Positions 10,185 through 20,711 of a stretch of DNA of 64,000 bases are shown one piece after another. Where the stretch lies: assembly GCF_004327355.1 (NCBI RefSeq), contig NZ_QJUM01000004.1:186001-250000 (forward strand). Reading direction: 5' to 3'. Positions within the stretch are counted from its first letter, which is position 1. Each line of letters starts with the position of its first letter. A program made the translations under genes and the position numbers. This DNA comes from Phytopseudomonas dryadis. GTDB lineage: Bacteria > Pseudomonadota > Gammaproteobacteria > Pseudomonadales > Pseudomonadaceae. The notes beneath the pieces were generated by a model. It was not told the DNA's origin, ran no database searches, and was given only the letters and a program-made list of their open reading frames with translations.

Positions 10185-12404
10185 GTGCCCGACGCCATTC
10201 TGCGACTCGCCCTGCCCTCTCCGCTGCGTCGCCTGTTCGACTACCGTGCCCCGCCCGGCGTGTCGGCCCGCGACCTGCAGCCCGGCGCGCGCCTGCGCGT
10301 GCCCTTTGGCCGGCGCGAACTGATCGGCGTACTGGTCGAAGTCTGCGAGCACAGCGAGGTGCCGGCCGACAAGCTCAAGCCCGCCCTGCAACTGCTCGAC
10401 CTGCAGTCGCCGCTCCCACCCGCGCTGTTTCGCCTCTGCCAGTGGACGGCGCAGTACTACCAGCACAGCCTGGGCGACACCCTCAACTGGGCGCTGCCGG
10501 TGCTGTTGCGCCAGGGCGAGCCGGCCGAGGCACGCCAGGAGCGCTTCTGGCTGATCGCCGAGGGCGCTCGCCAGGACGACCCGCGCCTGGCCCGGGCGCC
10601 GCGCCAGCGTGCAGCGCTGAAGACCATCGCCCAGCATCCCCACGGCGTCGCCCACCAACTGCTCAGCCAGTTGCAGATCAACAAGGACAGCCTGGACCTG
10701 CTCCGGGAAAAGGGCCTGGTGCGCCTGGAAGTACGCCGCCAGGCCAGCAGCGAGCGCCACGCCAACTGGCTGGCCCAGCCCGAACTGCCGCTGAACGTCG
10801 AACAACGCGCCGCCGCCGAAGCGGTGCGCGCCGGCTTCGACAGCTTCAACGCCTTCCTGCTCGCCGGGGTCACCGGCAGCGGCAAGACCGAGGTCTACCT
10901 GCAGCTGATCCGCGAAACCCTGGAAGCCGGCAAGCAGGCACTGGTGCTGATCCCCGAAATCAACCTGGGGCCGCAGACCCTGGCGCGCTTCGAGCGCCGC
11001 TTCAACGCGCGCATCGCCCTGCTGCACTCGGCGGTCAACGACCGCGAACGCCTGGACGCCTGGCTGGCCGCTCGCGATGGCGAGGCCGACATCATCATCG
11101 GCACCCGCTCGGCCCTGTTCACGCCGATGAAGCGCCCCGGCCTGATCATCATCGACGAGGAGCACGACGCCTCCTATAAACAGCAGGAAGGCCTGCGCTA
11201 CCACGCCCGTGACCTGGCGGTGGTACGCGCCCACCAGGAAAACGTGCCGATCCTGCTCGGCTCGGCCACGCCGTCGCTGGAAAGCCTGCACAACGCCCAC
11301 AGCGGACGCTACGCCATGCTGCGCCTGAACCAGCGGGCCGGCGGCGCGCAGGCCCCGCGCTTCCTGCGCCTGGACATCAAGAGCCGGCCGCTCGACGCGG
11401 GGATTTCCGGGCCCATGCAGCAGGCCATCGCCCAGACCCTGGCGGCCGGCCAGCAGGTGCTGGTGTTCCTCAACCGTCGCGGCTTCGCCCCGACCCTGCT
11501 GTGCCACGAATGCGGCTGGCTGTCGGAATGCCCGCGCTGCGATGCGCGCATGACCGTGCACCAGCGCAGCCATGAGCTGCGCTGCCACCACTGCGGCCAC
11601 GTCGAACGCCAGCCGAGCAATTGCCCGAGCTGCAACAATGTCGACCTGCGCCCGGTCGGCGCGGGCACGGAACGCGCCGAGGAACGCCTGGAAATCCTCT
11701 TCCCCGGCGTACCGGTGTTGCGCGTGGACCGCGACAGCACTTCGCGCAAGGAGGCGATGAACACGCTGTTCAACACCGTGCAGCGGGGCGAGCCGTGCAT
11801 CCTGGTCGGCACCCAGATGCTGGCCAAGGGTCACCACTTCCCGCGGGTGACCCTGGTCGCCATCCTCGATGCCGACGGCGGCCTGTTTTCCGCCGACTTC
11901 CGCGCCAGCGAGCGCATGGCGCAGTTGATCGTCCAGGTCGCCGGGCGTGCCGGACGCGCCGAGGAACCCGGCAAGGTGATCATCCAGAGCCACCTGGCCG
12001 ACCACCCGCTGCTGGTGCAACTGACCGAGCAGGGCTACTTCGCCTTCGCCGAACAGGCCCTGAGCGAACGCCGCGCCGCCGGCCTGCCGCCGTTCTGCCA
12101 CCTGGCCCTGCTGCGCGCGGAAGCGCACAAGCCGGGTCAGGCCGAAGGCTTTCTCGACGACGCCTGCAGCGAGGCCGAACAGCTGCTGGGCGACCTGCAA
12201 CTGAGCGGCATCGAACTGCTCGGCCCGGTACCCGCGCCGATGGAACGCCGCGCCGGACGCTACCGCGCGCAACTGCTGCTGCAGGCCAACGCCCGCGCGC
12301 CCCTGCACAGACTGCTCGCCCACTGGCTGCCGATCCTGGAGAGCATGCCCAGCGGCCGCGCCGTGCGCTGGTCGCTGGACGTCGACCCGATCGATCTTTT
12401 TTAG
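10185..12404 (+). CDS. priA: Primosomal replication restart helicase PriA
   Basis: PriA recognises stalled forks and reloads the replisome. This 739-residue protein has the N-terminal 3'-DNA-binding domain, a helicase Walker A (AGVTGSGKTE, about residues 228-237), a DEEH box (IIIDEEHDASYKQQEG), and a paired zinc-binding Cys cluster (CHECGW, CPRCDA, CHHCGH, CPSC). The GLVR-type helicase motifs follow (ADFRASERMAQLIVQVAGRAGR). The start codon is GTG. Its stop codon TAG is the first base of a 14-copy heptamer array. Confidence 0.95.
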   Translation: MPDAILRLALPSPLRRLFDYRAPPGVSARDLQPGARLRVPFGRRELIGVLVEVCEHSEVPADKLKPALQLLDLQSPLPPALFRLCQWTAQYYQHSLGDTLNWALPVLLRQGEPAEARQERFWLIAEGARQDDPRLARAPRQRAALKTIAQHPHGVAHQLLSQLQINKDSLDLLREKGLVRLEVRRQASSERHANWLAQPELPLNVEQRAAAEAVRAGFDSFNAFLLAGVTGSGKTEVYLQLIRETLEAGKQALVLIPEINLGPQTLARFERRFNARIALLHSAVNDRERLDAWLAARDGEADIIIGTRSALFTPMKRPGLIIIDEEHDASYKQQEGLRYHARDLAVVRAHQENVPILLGSATPSLESLHNAHSGRYAMLRLNQRAGGAQAPRFLRLDIKSRPLDAGISGPMQQAIAQTLAAGQQVLVFLNRRGFAPTLLCHECGWLSECPRCDARMTVHQRSHELRCHHCGHVERQPSNCPSCNNVDLRPVGAGTERAEERLEILFPGVPVLRVDRDSTSRKEAMNTLFNTVQRGEPCILVGTQMLAKGHHFPRVTLVAILDADGGLFSADFRASERMAQLIVQVAGRAGRAEEPGKVIIQSHLADHPLLVQLTEQGYFAFAEQALSERRAAGLPPFCHLALLRAEAHKPGQAEGFLDDACSEAEQLLGDLQLSGIELLGPVPAPMERRAGRYRAQLLLQANARAPLHRLLAHWLPILESMPSGRAVRWSLDVDPIDLF

Positions 12405-12501
12405 GCTGGAGGCTGGAGGCTGGAGGCTGGAGGCTGGAGGCTGGAGGCTGGAGGCTGGAGGCTGGAGGCTGGAGGCTGGAGGCTGGAGGCTGGAGGCTGG
12501 A
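12404..12501. repeat. Perfect 7-bp tandem repeat (GGCTGGA) x 14; heptamer family copy 2
   Basis: Ninety-eight bases hold exactly 14 copies of GGCTGGA, starting on the last base of the priA stop codon. A short opposite-sense arm (CTCAAGCCTCCAGCG) follows at 12549-12563, and another (GGTGGCTTGCCGC) before argS. The unit resembles the GCTTGAA and AGCTGCA units of other copies in the window. An array this pure is expected to vary in copy number by slippage. Confidence 0.95.
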
Positions 12502-12660
12502 CAGCGTTGTGGTCGGCCTTACTCCAGTCAAGCTTTTTCGTTCAGCCCTCAAGCCTCCAGCGTTGTTGTCGGCTTTTCATCCCGCTGGTGGCTTGCCGCT
12601 CCCCCCTATAGACCCCGATAATATGCGGTCTTGCCCATGCCTTATGCCGACCGAGTTCCC

Positions 12661-14400
12661 ATGAAAGACAGCATTCGCCACCTGATCCAGCAAGCCCTGA
12701 CCCGCCTGACCGCCGATGGCGTGCTGCCCGAGGGCCTGAGCCCGGCGATCCAGGTGGAGAACACCAAGGACAAGAGCCACGGCGACTTCGCCAGCAATAT
12801 CGCCATGATGCTGGCCAAGCCCGCGGCGCTGAAGCCGCGCGACCTGGCGCAGAAGCTGATCGACGCCCTGCCCGCCGACGCGCAGATCGCCAAGGTCGAG
12901 ATCGCCGGCCCCGGCTTCCTCAACTTCTACCAGAACAGCCAGGCCCTGGCCGAGCGCCTCGACGCGCAACTCGCCGATACGCACCTCGGCGTGCGCAAGA
13001 ACGGCCCGGCCGAACGCGTGGTGGTCGACCTGTCCTCGCCGAATCTGGCCAAGGAAATGCACGTCGGCCACCTGCGCTCGACCATCATCGGCGACGCCGT
13101 GGCCCGGGTGCTGGAGTTCCTCGGCGACGAAGTGATCCGGCAGAACCACGTCGGCGACTGGGGCACCCAGTTCGGCATGCTGCTGGCGTTCATGGAAGAG
13201 AATCCGGCCGCCGCGGAAAGCGAACTGGCCGACCTCGAGGGCTTCTACCGTGCGGCCAAGAAACGCTTCGACGAATCCGCCGAGTTCGCCGAGCGCGCCC
13301 GCGCCCTGGTGGTGCAACTGCAAGCCGGCGAGCCCGAGTGCATGCGCCTGTGGCAACGCTTCAATGCCATCTCCCTGTCGCATTGCCAGAAGGCCTACGA
13401 TCGCCTGGGCGTCAAGCTGACCCCGGCCGACGTCAAGGGCGAGAGCGCCTACAACGATGACCTGGCCAACGTGGTCGCCGACCTGCGCAGCCAGGGCCTG
13501 CTCAGCGAAGACAACGGCGCCCAGTGCGTCTTCCTCGACGACTACCAGAACGCCGAAGGCAAGCCGCTGCCGGTGATCGTGCAGAAGGCCGGCGGCGGCT
13601 ACCTGTACTCGACCACCGACCTGGCGGCCATGCGCTACCGCAGCCGGGTGCTCAAGGCCGACCGCTCCCTGTACTTCGTCGACCAGCGCCAGGCCCTGCA
13701 CTTCCAGATGGCCTTCGAGGTGGCGCGCCGCGCCGGCTTCGTGCATGACGGCATGCGCCTCGAACACATGGGCTTCGGCACCATGAACGGCGCCGATGGC
13801 CGCCCGTTCAAGACCCGCGACGGCGGCACGGTGAAACTCATCGACCTGCTCGACGAGGCCGAAGCGCGCGCCTACGACCTGGTCAAGGCGAAGAACGCCG
13901 AGCTGGGCGAGGACGAACTGCGGCAGATCGCCCGCGCCGTGGGCATCGGCGCGGTGAAATACGCCGACCTGTCCAAGCACCGCACCAGCGACTACAGCTT
14001 CAACTTCGAACTGATGCTCAGCTTCGAGGGCAACACCGCGCCCTACCTGCTGTACGCCTACACCCGGGTCGCCAGCCTCTTCCGCAAACTGGGCCGCAGC
14101 TTCGAACAGGTCGAGGGCCGCATCGAACTTCACGCGCCCCAGGAACTCGAACTGGGCGGCAAGCTCGCCCAGTTCGGCGAAGTCCTGGTAAGCGTCGCCG
14201 AAAAAGGCACGCCGCACCTGCTGTGCGCCTACCTGTACGACGTCGCCGGGCTGTTCTCCAGCTTCTACGAGAACTGTCCGATTCTGTCGGCCGACGACCA
14301 GGCGACCCAGCACAGCCGCCTGCGCCTCGCCGCGCTGGCCGGCCGCACCCTCAAGCAAGGCCTGCAATTGCTCGGCCTGGAAACCCTGGAGCGCATGTAA
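12661..14400 (+). CDS. argS: Arginyl-tRNA synthetase
   Basis: This class I synthetase charges tRNA-Arg. It has 579 residues: an N-terminal Add-1 domain, the catalytic domain with the HIGH-type motif ([18 protein letters not shown]) and [18 protein letters not shown] in place of a clear KMSKS, as is common in ArgRS. A C-terminal DALR anticodon-binding domain ends in LGLETLERM. The ATG at 12661 matches the family start; a codon-rich extension to 12631 has no support. The SPOR-protein gene follows with no gap. Confidence 0.95.
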   Translation: MKDSIRHLIQQALTRLTADGVLPEGLSPAIQVENTKDKSHGDFASNIAMMLAKPAALKPRDLAQKLIDALPADAQIAKVEIAGPGFLNFYQNSQALAERLDAQLADTHLGVRKNGPAERVVVDLSSPNLAKEMHVGHLRSTIIGDAVARVLEFLGDEVIRQNHVGDWGTQFGMLLAFMEENPAAAESELADLEGFYRAAKKRFDESAEFAERARALVVQLQAGEPECMRLWQRFNAISLSHCQKAYDRLGVKLTPADVKGESAYNDDLANVVADLRSQGLLSEDNGAQCVFLDDYQNAEGKPLPVIVQKAGGGYLYSTTDLAAMRYRSRVLKADRSLYFVDQRQALHFQMAFEVARRAGFVHDGMRLEHMGFGTMNGADGRPFKTRDGGTVKLIDLLDEAEARAYDLVKAKNAELGEDELRQIARAVGIGAVKYADLSKHRTSDYSFNFELMLSFEGNTAPYLLYAYTRVASLFRKLGRSFEQVEGRIELHAPQELELGGKLAQFGEVLVSVAEKGTPHLLCAYLYDVAGLFSSFYENCPILSADDQATQHSRLRLAALAGRTLKQGLQLLGLETLERM

Positions 14401-15087
14401 GTGGCAACCCGCAAGAAGCCCGCCGCCAAGCGCGGCGCCAGCCGCTACAAGGCACCGAGCAAACGCCCCGTACCGGGCTGGATCTGGCTGGCCTGCGGCC
14501 TGGTGGTCGGCGTGTTCATCATGCTGCTGGTCAACCTGCAACCGGGCAGCGACGCGATCAAACGCGACAAGGCCCAGCCCGAGCGGGCCGGCACCGCGCC
14601 CAAACCGACGCCTTCGGCGACCAGCCAGGAACCGGGCAAGCCCAAGTACGACTTCTACACCCTGCTGCCCGAGTCGGAGGTCATCGTGCCGCCGGACGCC
14701 GTACCGCCGCCCGCTCCACCGGCACAACCGACCGTGACGCCCGAGGAGGCGGCGAAGATCGACGCCGCCCGCGCCCAGGCCGCGCTCAACGGCGAAACAC
14801 CGCCACCACCGCCCCCGGTCGCGCCGGCCGCCCAGGCGCCGCTGACCACGCAATTCTTCCTCCAGGCCGGCTCGTTCCGCCGCAAGGACGACGCCGAAAG
14901 CGTACGCGCGCAGATCATCCTGCTCGGTCAGAGCGTGCGCGTGGAATCCGGCACGGTGCGTGACGAAACCTGGCACCGGGTACTGGTCGGCCCCTTCACC
15001 AACCGCGAGCAACTGGCGCAGTCGCAGAAGGCCCTGGCCGCCAACGGTTTCAGCAACCTGTTGTTGCAGCAGCGCCAGAGCCGCTGA
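14401..15087 (+). CDS. SPOR-domain cell-envelope protein (FtsN-like)
   Basis: A 228-residue bitopic membrane protein. A basic N-terminal cytoplasmic tail and one membrane helix (about 25-43, WIWLACGLVVGVFIMLLV) precede a long proline-rich periplasmic linker. A C-terminal SPOR domain (FFLQAGSFRRKDDAESVR to VLVGPFTNREQL) should bind denuded septal peptidoglycan. The GTG start follows the argS stop directly, with GGAG inside the end of argS. The layout is that of FtsN, but I cannot show that it is the essential division protein. Confidence 0.85.
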   Translation: MATRKKPAAKRGASRYKAPSKRPVPGWIWLACGLVVGVFIMLLVNLQPGSDAIKRDKAQPERAGTAPKPTPSATSQEPGKPKYDFYTLLPESEVIVPPDAVPPPAPPAQPTVTPEEAAKIDAARAQAALNGETPPPPPPVAPAAQAPLTTQFFLQAGSFRRKDDAESVRAQIILLGQSVRVESGTVRDETWHRVLVGPFTNREQLAQSQKALAANGFSNLLLQQRQSR

Positions 15088-15119
15088 GAACAGGCCAGAC
15101 GGCCGATAGGAGCGCTAAA

Positions 15120-15176
15120 GGCTGGAGGCTGAACGACAAGCAGACCGCACAGGCTCTTTCGTCCAGCTTTCCAGCC
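15120..15176. repeat. Heptamer palindromic repeat, copy 3
   Basis: The left arm GGCTGGAGGCTGAACGA (15120-15136) pairs with the right arm TCGTCCAGCTTTCCAGCC (15159-15176) across a 22-base loop. It starts about 32 bases after the SPOR gene stop and uses the GGCTGGA unit of copy 2. Confidence 0.75.
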
Positions 15177-15179
15177 CAC

Positions 15180-15240
15180 AGGATGGGTCGGGCCGCGTAG
15201 GCGAAACCCATCAATTGCCGATGGGTTGCACCCATCCTAC
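15180..15240. repeat. GGATGGGT palindromic repeat, copy 1
   Basis: It reads GGATGGGTCGGGCCGCGTAGG on one side and ATGGGTTGCACCCATCCTAC on the other, with the inner pair AACCCATC / GATGGGTT. It touches the right arm of the heptamer repeat. Close copies lie at 57539-57602 and 63777-63815. The remaining space to hslV (15241-15422) shows no gene. Confidence 0.75.
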
Positions 15241-15422
15241 GACCGGCCGCTATCGTCTTGACCCGATCACGAAACGAAAACCGCCTCTATTCGATCGCCC
15301 TGTACCCAAGGCCAGCCAGCAGGAAGGGCCGTTTCCCTACCGTTCATGCCGACCGGCTTGAACCGCACGCACGCCATCCCCATATACAGGGTCAACCCCG
15401 GAGCTGCCGAAGGAGCACGCCC

Positions 15423-15956
<534 letters not shown>

Positions 15957-15981
15957 GCCGCGTCCGGACCGGAGCCGCCCC

Positions 15982-17322
<1,341 letters not shown>

Positions 17323-17324
17323 AA

Positions 17325-17410
17325 GCAGCGGCAAGCTGCAAGCCACGAGCTTCAAGCCAAGAGCGGCCCGCTTTTGACTCCAGCTTGTGGCTTGCAGCCT
17401 GCGGCTTGGA
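17325..17410. repeat. Heptamer palindromic repeat, copy 4, carrying the next gene's ribosome binding site
   Basis: The left arm (17325-17358, GCAGCGGCAAGCTGCAAGCC and on) starts two bases after the hslU stop. The right arm (17380-17410) ends CTGCGGCTTGGA. The arms pair nearly perfectly (CTGCAAGCCACGAGCT against AGCTTGTGGCTTGCAG). The final TTGGAG sits at Shine-Dalgarno distance from the ATG at 17419. Confidence 0.85.
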
Positions 17411-17418
17411 GCCGCCCC

Positions 17419-17790
17419 ATGCGTATCCCTACCTCGATCAAGCTGCACAAGGCCTCACGCACGCTGGAGTTGCACTACGGCAGCGACGCCTATGAGCTCT
17501 CGGCGGAATTTCTGCGCGTGCATTCGCCGTCGGCCGAAGTACAGGGCCACGGCAAGCCGATCCTGCAGACCGGCAAGCTCAACGTCGCCCTGGTCGGGAT
17601 CGAACCCGCCGGCAACTACGCCCTGAAGCTGACCTTCGACGACGGTCACGACAGCGGCCTGTTCAGTTGGGACTACCTCTATCAACTGGCCATCCGTCAC
17701 GACGAATTGTGGCGTGACTACCTCGCCCAGTTGGCAGCGGCCGGCAAGTCCCGCGACCCCGATGAGTCGGTGGTACGCCTGATGCTCTGA
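17419..17790 (+). CDS. DUF971 protein (gamma-butyrobetaine hydroxylase-like N-terminal domain)
   Basis: A 123-residue protein that is a stand-alone DUF971 domain (IKLHKASRTLELHYGSDAYELSAEFLRVHSPSAEVQGHG and a later LKLTFDDGHDSGLFSWDYLY). The domain is found fused to carnitine-synthesis dioxygenases and also alone, where its role is not known. It sits between hslU and phaC1, the usual Pseudomonas order. The start at 17419 is supported by TTGGAG, which belongs to the right arm of the repeat upstream. Confidence 0.85.
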   Translation: MRIPTSIKLHKASRTLELHYGSDAYELSAEFLRVHSPSAEVQGHGKPILQTGKLNVALVGIEPAGNYALKLTFDDGHDSGLFSWDYLYQLAIRHDELWRDYLAQLAAAGKSRDPDESVVRLML

Positions 17791-17859
17791 ACGAAGCCTT
17801 GCAGCGGCACACACGACCTCCCCCGCGGCACGCCCGCCGTACGCCCCACCGCGAGCAAC

Positions 17860-17874
17860 TTGCGCAAAGCGCAA
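17860..17874. promoter_or_regulatory. Short perfect inverted repeat upstream of phaC1
   Basis: TTGCGC-AAA-GCGCAA lies 129 bases before phaC1. It could be a protein-binding site in the phaC1 promoter, but I cannot assign a regulator. No clear sigma-54 or sigma-70 promoter was seen in 17791-18002. Confidence 0.25.
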
Positions 17875-18002
17875 AACTCGGGTAACCAAGCAAGAGTCAG
17901 GTTCATGTCTTCATCCCCAGCGGATGAAGCACACACCGCCAACCGCAAGCCGTTGCCTGCAATGGCTGTCGGTACCCGACTCGGGACAAGGGAGCGTCGT
18001 AG

Positions 18003-19682
18003 ATGAGTGACAAGAACAATGATGACCTGAAACGCCAAGCCTCCGAGAACACCCTGGGCCTCAACCCGGTCATCGGCATCCGCGGCAAGGATCTGCTGAG
18101 CTCCGCGCGCCTGCTGCTGACCCAGGCCATCCGCCAACCGCTGCACAGCGCCAAGCACGTCGCCCACTTCGGGCTGGAACTGAAAAACGTCCTGCTCGGC
18201 CAGTCCCAGCTCAGACCGGACGACAGCGATCGCCGCTTCGCCGATCCGGCCTGGAGCCAGAACCCCCTGTACCGACGCTACCTGCAGGGCTACCTGGCCT
18301 GGCGCCGGGAACTGCACGACTGGGTCGAACACAGCTCGCTGTCGGAGCAGGACGCCAGCCGCGGCCATTTCGTCGTCCACCTGCTGACCGAGGCCCTGGC
18401 GCCCAGCAACGGCATGGCCAATCCGGCGGCGCTCAAGCGCTTCTTCGAGACCGGCGGCAAGAGCCTGCTCGACGGCCTCTCGCACCTGGCCAAGGATCTG
18501 GTGCACAACGGCGGCATGCCCAGCCAGGTCGACATGAAGGCCTTCGAAGTCGGCAAGAACGTCGCCACCACCGAGGGCGCCGTGGTCTTTCGCAATGACG
18601 TGCTGGAGCTGATCCAGTACCGGCCCATGACCGAGCAGGTGCAGGAACGCCCACTGCTGGTGGTGCCGCCACAGATCAACAAGTACTACGTCTTCGACCT
18701 GTCGCCGGAAAAGAGCCTGGCGCGCTTCCTCCTGCGCAACGGCCTGCAGACCTTCGTGGTGAGCTGGCGCAACCCGACCAAGGCCCAGCGCGAGTGGGGC
18801 CTGTCGACCTACATCGAGGCACTCAAGGAAGCCATCGAGGTGGTCACCGCGATCACCGGCAGCAAGGACCTGAACATCCTCGGCGCCTGTTCGGGCGGGT
18901 TGACCACCGCCTCCCTGCTCGGCCACTACGCGGCCCTGGGCGAGCAGAAAGTCCATGCCCTGACCCTGCTGGTCAGCGTGCTCGACACCCAGCTCGATAG
19001 CCAGGTAGCGCTGTTCGCCGACGAGAAGACCCTGGAAGCGGCCAAGCGCCGCTCCTACCAGGCCGGTGTGCTGGAGGGCAGCGACATGGCCAAGGTGTTC
19101 GCCTGGATGCGCCCCAACGACCTGATCTGGAACTACTGGGTCAACAACTACCTGCTCGGCAACGAGCCGCCGGTGTTCGACATCCTCTACTGGAACAACG
19201 ACACCACGCGCCTGCCGGCCGCGCTGCACGGCGAATTCATCGAGATGTTCCAGAACAACCCGCTGACCCGCGCCGGCGCGCTGGAAGTCTGCGGTACGCC
19301 GATCGACCTCAAGCAGGTGAGCTGCGACTTCTTCGTGGTGGCCGGCAGCAATGACCACATCACGCCCTGGACCTCCTGCTACAAGTCGGCCCTGCTGTTC
19401 GGCGGCAAATGCGAGTTCGTGCTGTCCAACAGCGGCCATATCCAGAGCATTCTCAACCCGCCGGGCAACCCCAAGGCGCGCTACATGACCAATCCGGACA
19501 TGCCCAGCGATCCCAAGGCCTGGCAGGAAGAGGCGACCAAGCACACCGACTCCTGGTGGCTGCATTGGCAGAAGTGGCTGAACGAACGCTCCGGCAAGCT
19601 GAAGAAGGCCCCCGCCGCCCTGGGCAACAAACGCCACCCCGCCGGCGAAGCCGCGCCCGGTACCTATGTGCATGAACGCTGA
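18003..19682 (+). CDS. phaC1: Class II poly(3-hydroxyalkanoate) synthase 1
   Basis: PhaC1 polymerises C6-C14 (R)-3-hydroxyacyl-CoA into medium-chain-length PHA on the granule surface. The 559-residue protein has the lipase-like box GACSGG with catalytic Cys296, Asp451 (GSNDHITPW) and His479 (SGHIQS). The tail EAAPGTYVHER is typical of class II synthases. AAGGGAG precedes the ATG. It opens phaC1-phaZ-phaC2-phaD. Confidence 0.97.
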   Translation: MSDKNNDDLKRQASENTLGLNPVIGIRGKDLLSSARLLLTQAIRQPLHSAKHVAHFGLELKNVLLGQSQLRPDDSDRRFADPAWSQNPLYRRYLQGYLAWRRELHDWVEHSSLSEQDASRGHFVVHLLTEALAPSNGMANPAALKRFFETGGKSLLDGLSHLAKDLVHNGGMPSQVDMKAFEVGKNVATTEGAVVFRNDVLELIQYRPMTEQVQERPLLVVPPQINKYYVFDLSPEKSLARFLLRNGLQTFVVSWRNPTKAQREWGLSTYIEALKEAIEVVTAITGSKDLNILGACSGGLTTASLLGHYAALGEQKVHALTLLVSVLDTQLDSQVALFADEKTLEAAKRRSYQAGVLEGSDMAKVFAWMRPNDLIWNYWVNNYLLGNEPPVFDILYWNNDTTRLPAALHGEFIEMFQNNPLTRAGALEVCGTPIDLKQVSCDFFVVAGSNDHITPWTSCYKSALLFGGKCEFVLSNSGHIQSILNPPGNPKARYMTNPDMPSDPKAWQEEATKHTDSWWLHWQKWLNERSGKLKKAPAALGNKRHPAGEAAPGTYVHER

Positions 19683-19768
19683 GCCGCCGTCGCGGCTGTT
19701 CGTCGAGTTCGCGCGACGGCCAGCGTGCGCATCCAGCATTTCGGCCAATCACTGACAGGGGCAGGCGC

Positions 19769-20632
19769 ATGTCGTTACCTTTCGTGTTTCGCACCATCGA
19801 CCTGGGTGGCCAGACCATCCGCACCGCCGTGCGTGCCGGTAGCCCCGACAAGGTGCCGCTGCTGATCTTCAACGGCATCGGCGCCAACCTCGAACTGGTG
19901 ATGCCCTTCGTCCGCGCCCTGGATGCGGACCTGGAGGTGATCGCCTTCGACGTGCCCGGCGTGGGCGGTTCCTCGACACCGGCCACGCCCTACCGTTTCC
20001 CCGGCCTGGCGAAGCTGGCGGCGCGCATGCTCGACTACCTGGACTACGGCCAGGTCAACGTCATCGGCGTATCCTGGGGCGGCGCCCTGGCCCAGCAGTT
20101 CGCCCATGACTACCCGGAGCGCTGCAAGAAGCTGGTGCTGGCCGCCACCTCGGCCGGCGCGGTGATGCTCCCGGGCAAGCCCAGGGTGCTCTGGCGCATG
20201 GCCAGCCCGCGGCGCTACGTGCAGCCGTCCTATGGCGTGCACATCGCCGCGGACATCTACGGCGGCGCCTTCCGCCGCGACCCCAAGCTGGCCCTGGCGC
20301 ATGCCAGCAAAGTGCGCTCCGGCGGCAAGCTGGGCTACTACTGGCAACTGTTCGCCGGCCTCGGCTGGACGAGCATCCACTGGCTGCACAAGATCCGCCA
20401 ACCGACCCTGGTGCTGGCCGGCGACGACGACCCGATCATCCCGCTGGTCAACATGCGCCTGCTGGCCTGGCGCATTCCCAATTCCGAGCTGCACGTGATC
20501 GACGACGGCCACCTGTTCCTGGTGACGCGCGCCGAAGCGGTCGCGCCGATCATCATGAAATTCCTGGCCGAGGAACGGCAGCGCGCCGTCATGCACCCAC
20601 CGCACGCCAGCGCCGTGCGCAGCGGACACTGA
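19769..20632 (+). CDS. phaZ: Intracellular mcl-PHA depolymerase
   Basis: PhaZ releases 3-hydroxy acids from stored PHA. The 287-residue alpha/beta hydrolase has the lipase box GVSWGG (Ser102), acid Asp221 (GDDDPIIP) and His248 (DDGHLFLV). It has no signal peptide, as expected for granule-bound intracellular action. It lies between the two synthases, so polymer building and breakdown are probably co-transcribed. Confidence 0.95.
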   Translation: MSLPFVFRTIDLGGQTIRTAVRAGSPDKVPLLIFNGIGANLELVMPFVRALDADLEVIAFDVPGVGGSSTPATPYRFPGLAKLAARMLDYLDYGQVNVIGVSWGGALAQQFAHDYPERCKKLVLAATSAGAVMLPGKPRVLWRMASPRRYVQPSYGVHIAADIYGGAFRRDPKLALAHASKVRSGGKLGYYWQLFAGLGWTSIHWLHKIRQPTLVLAGDDDPIIPLVNMRLLAWRIPNSELHVIDDGHLFLVTRAEAVAPIIMKFLAEERQRAVMHPPHASAVRSGH

Positions 20633-20711
20633 GCAGACGGACCAGCGCTGTACTAGTGTAAGAGTCGGGTAGTGACAGCCCATGCCTCTCAGCCTGAAGG
20701 GAGTGTTGCCC

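Noticed and set aside
12404..12501. CRISPR array
   Set aside because: The repeats are 7 bp with no spacers. The algP and phaF repeats are coding tandem units, also without spacers. No cas genes are present.
10149..15012. Long antisense ORFs opposite priA (724 codons) and argS (811 codons)
   Set aside because: They lie entirely opposite well-identified genes, cross intergenic repeats and show no family motifs.
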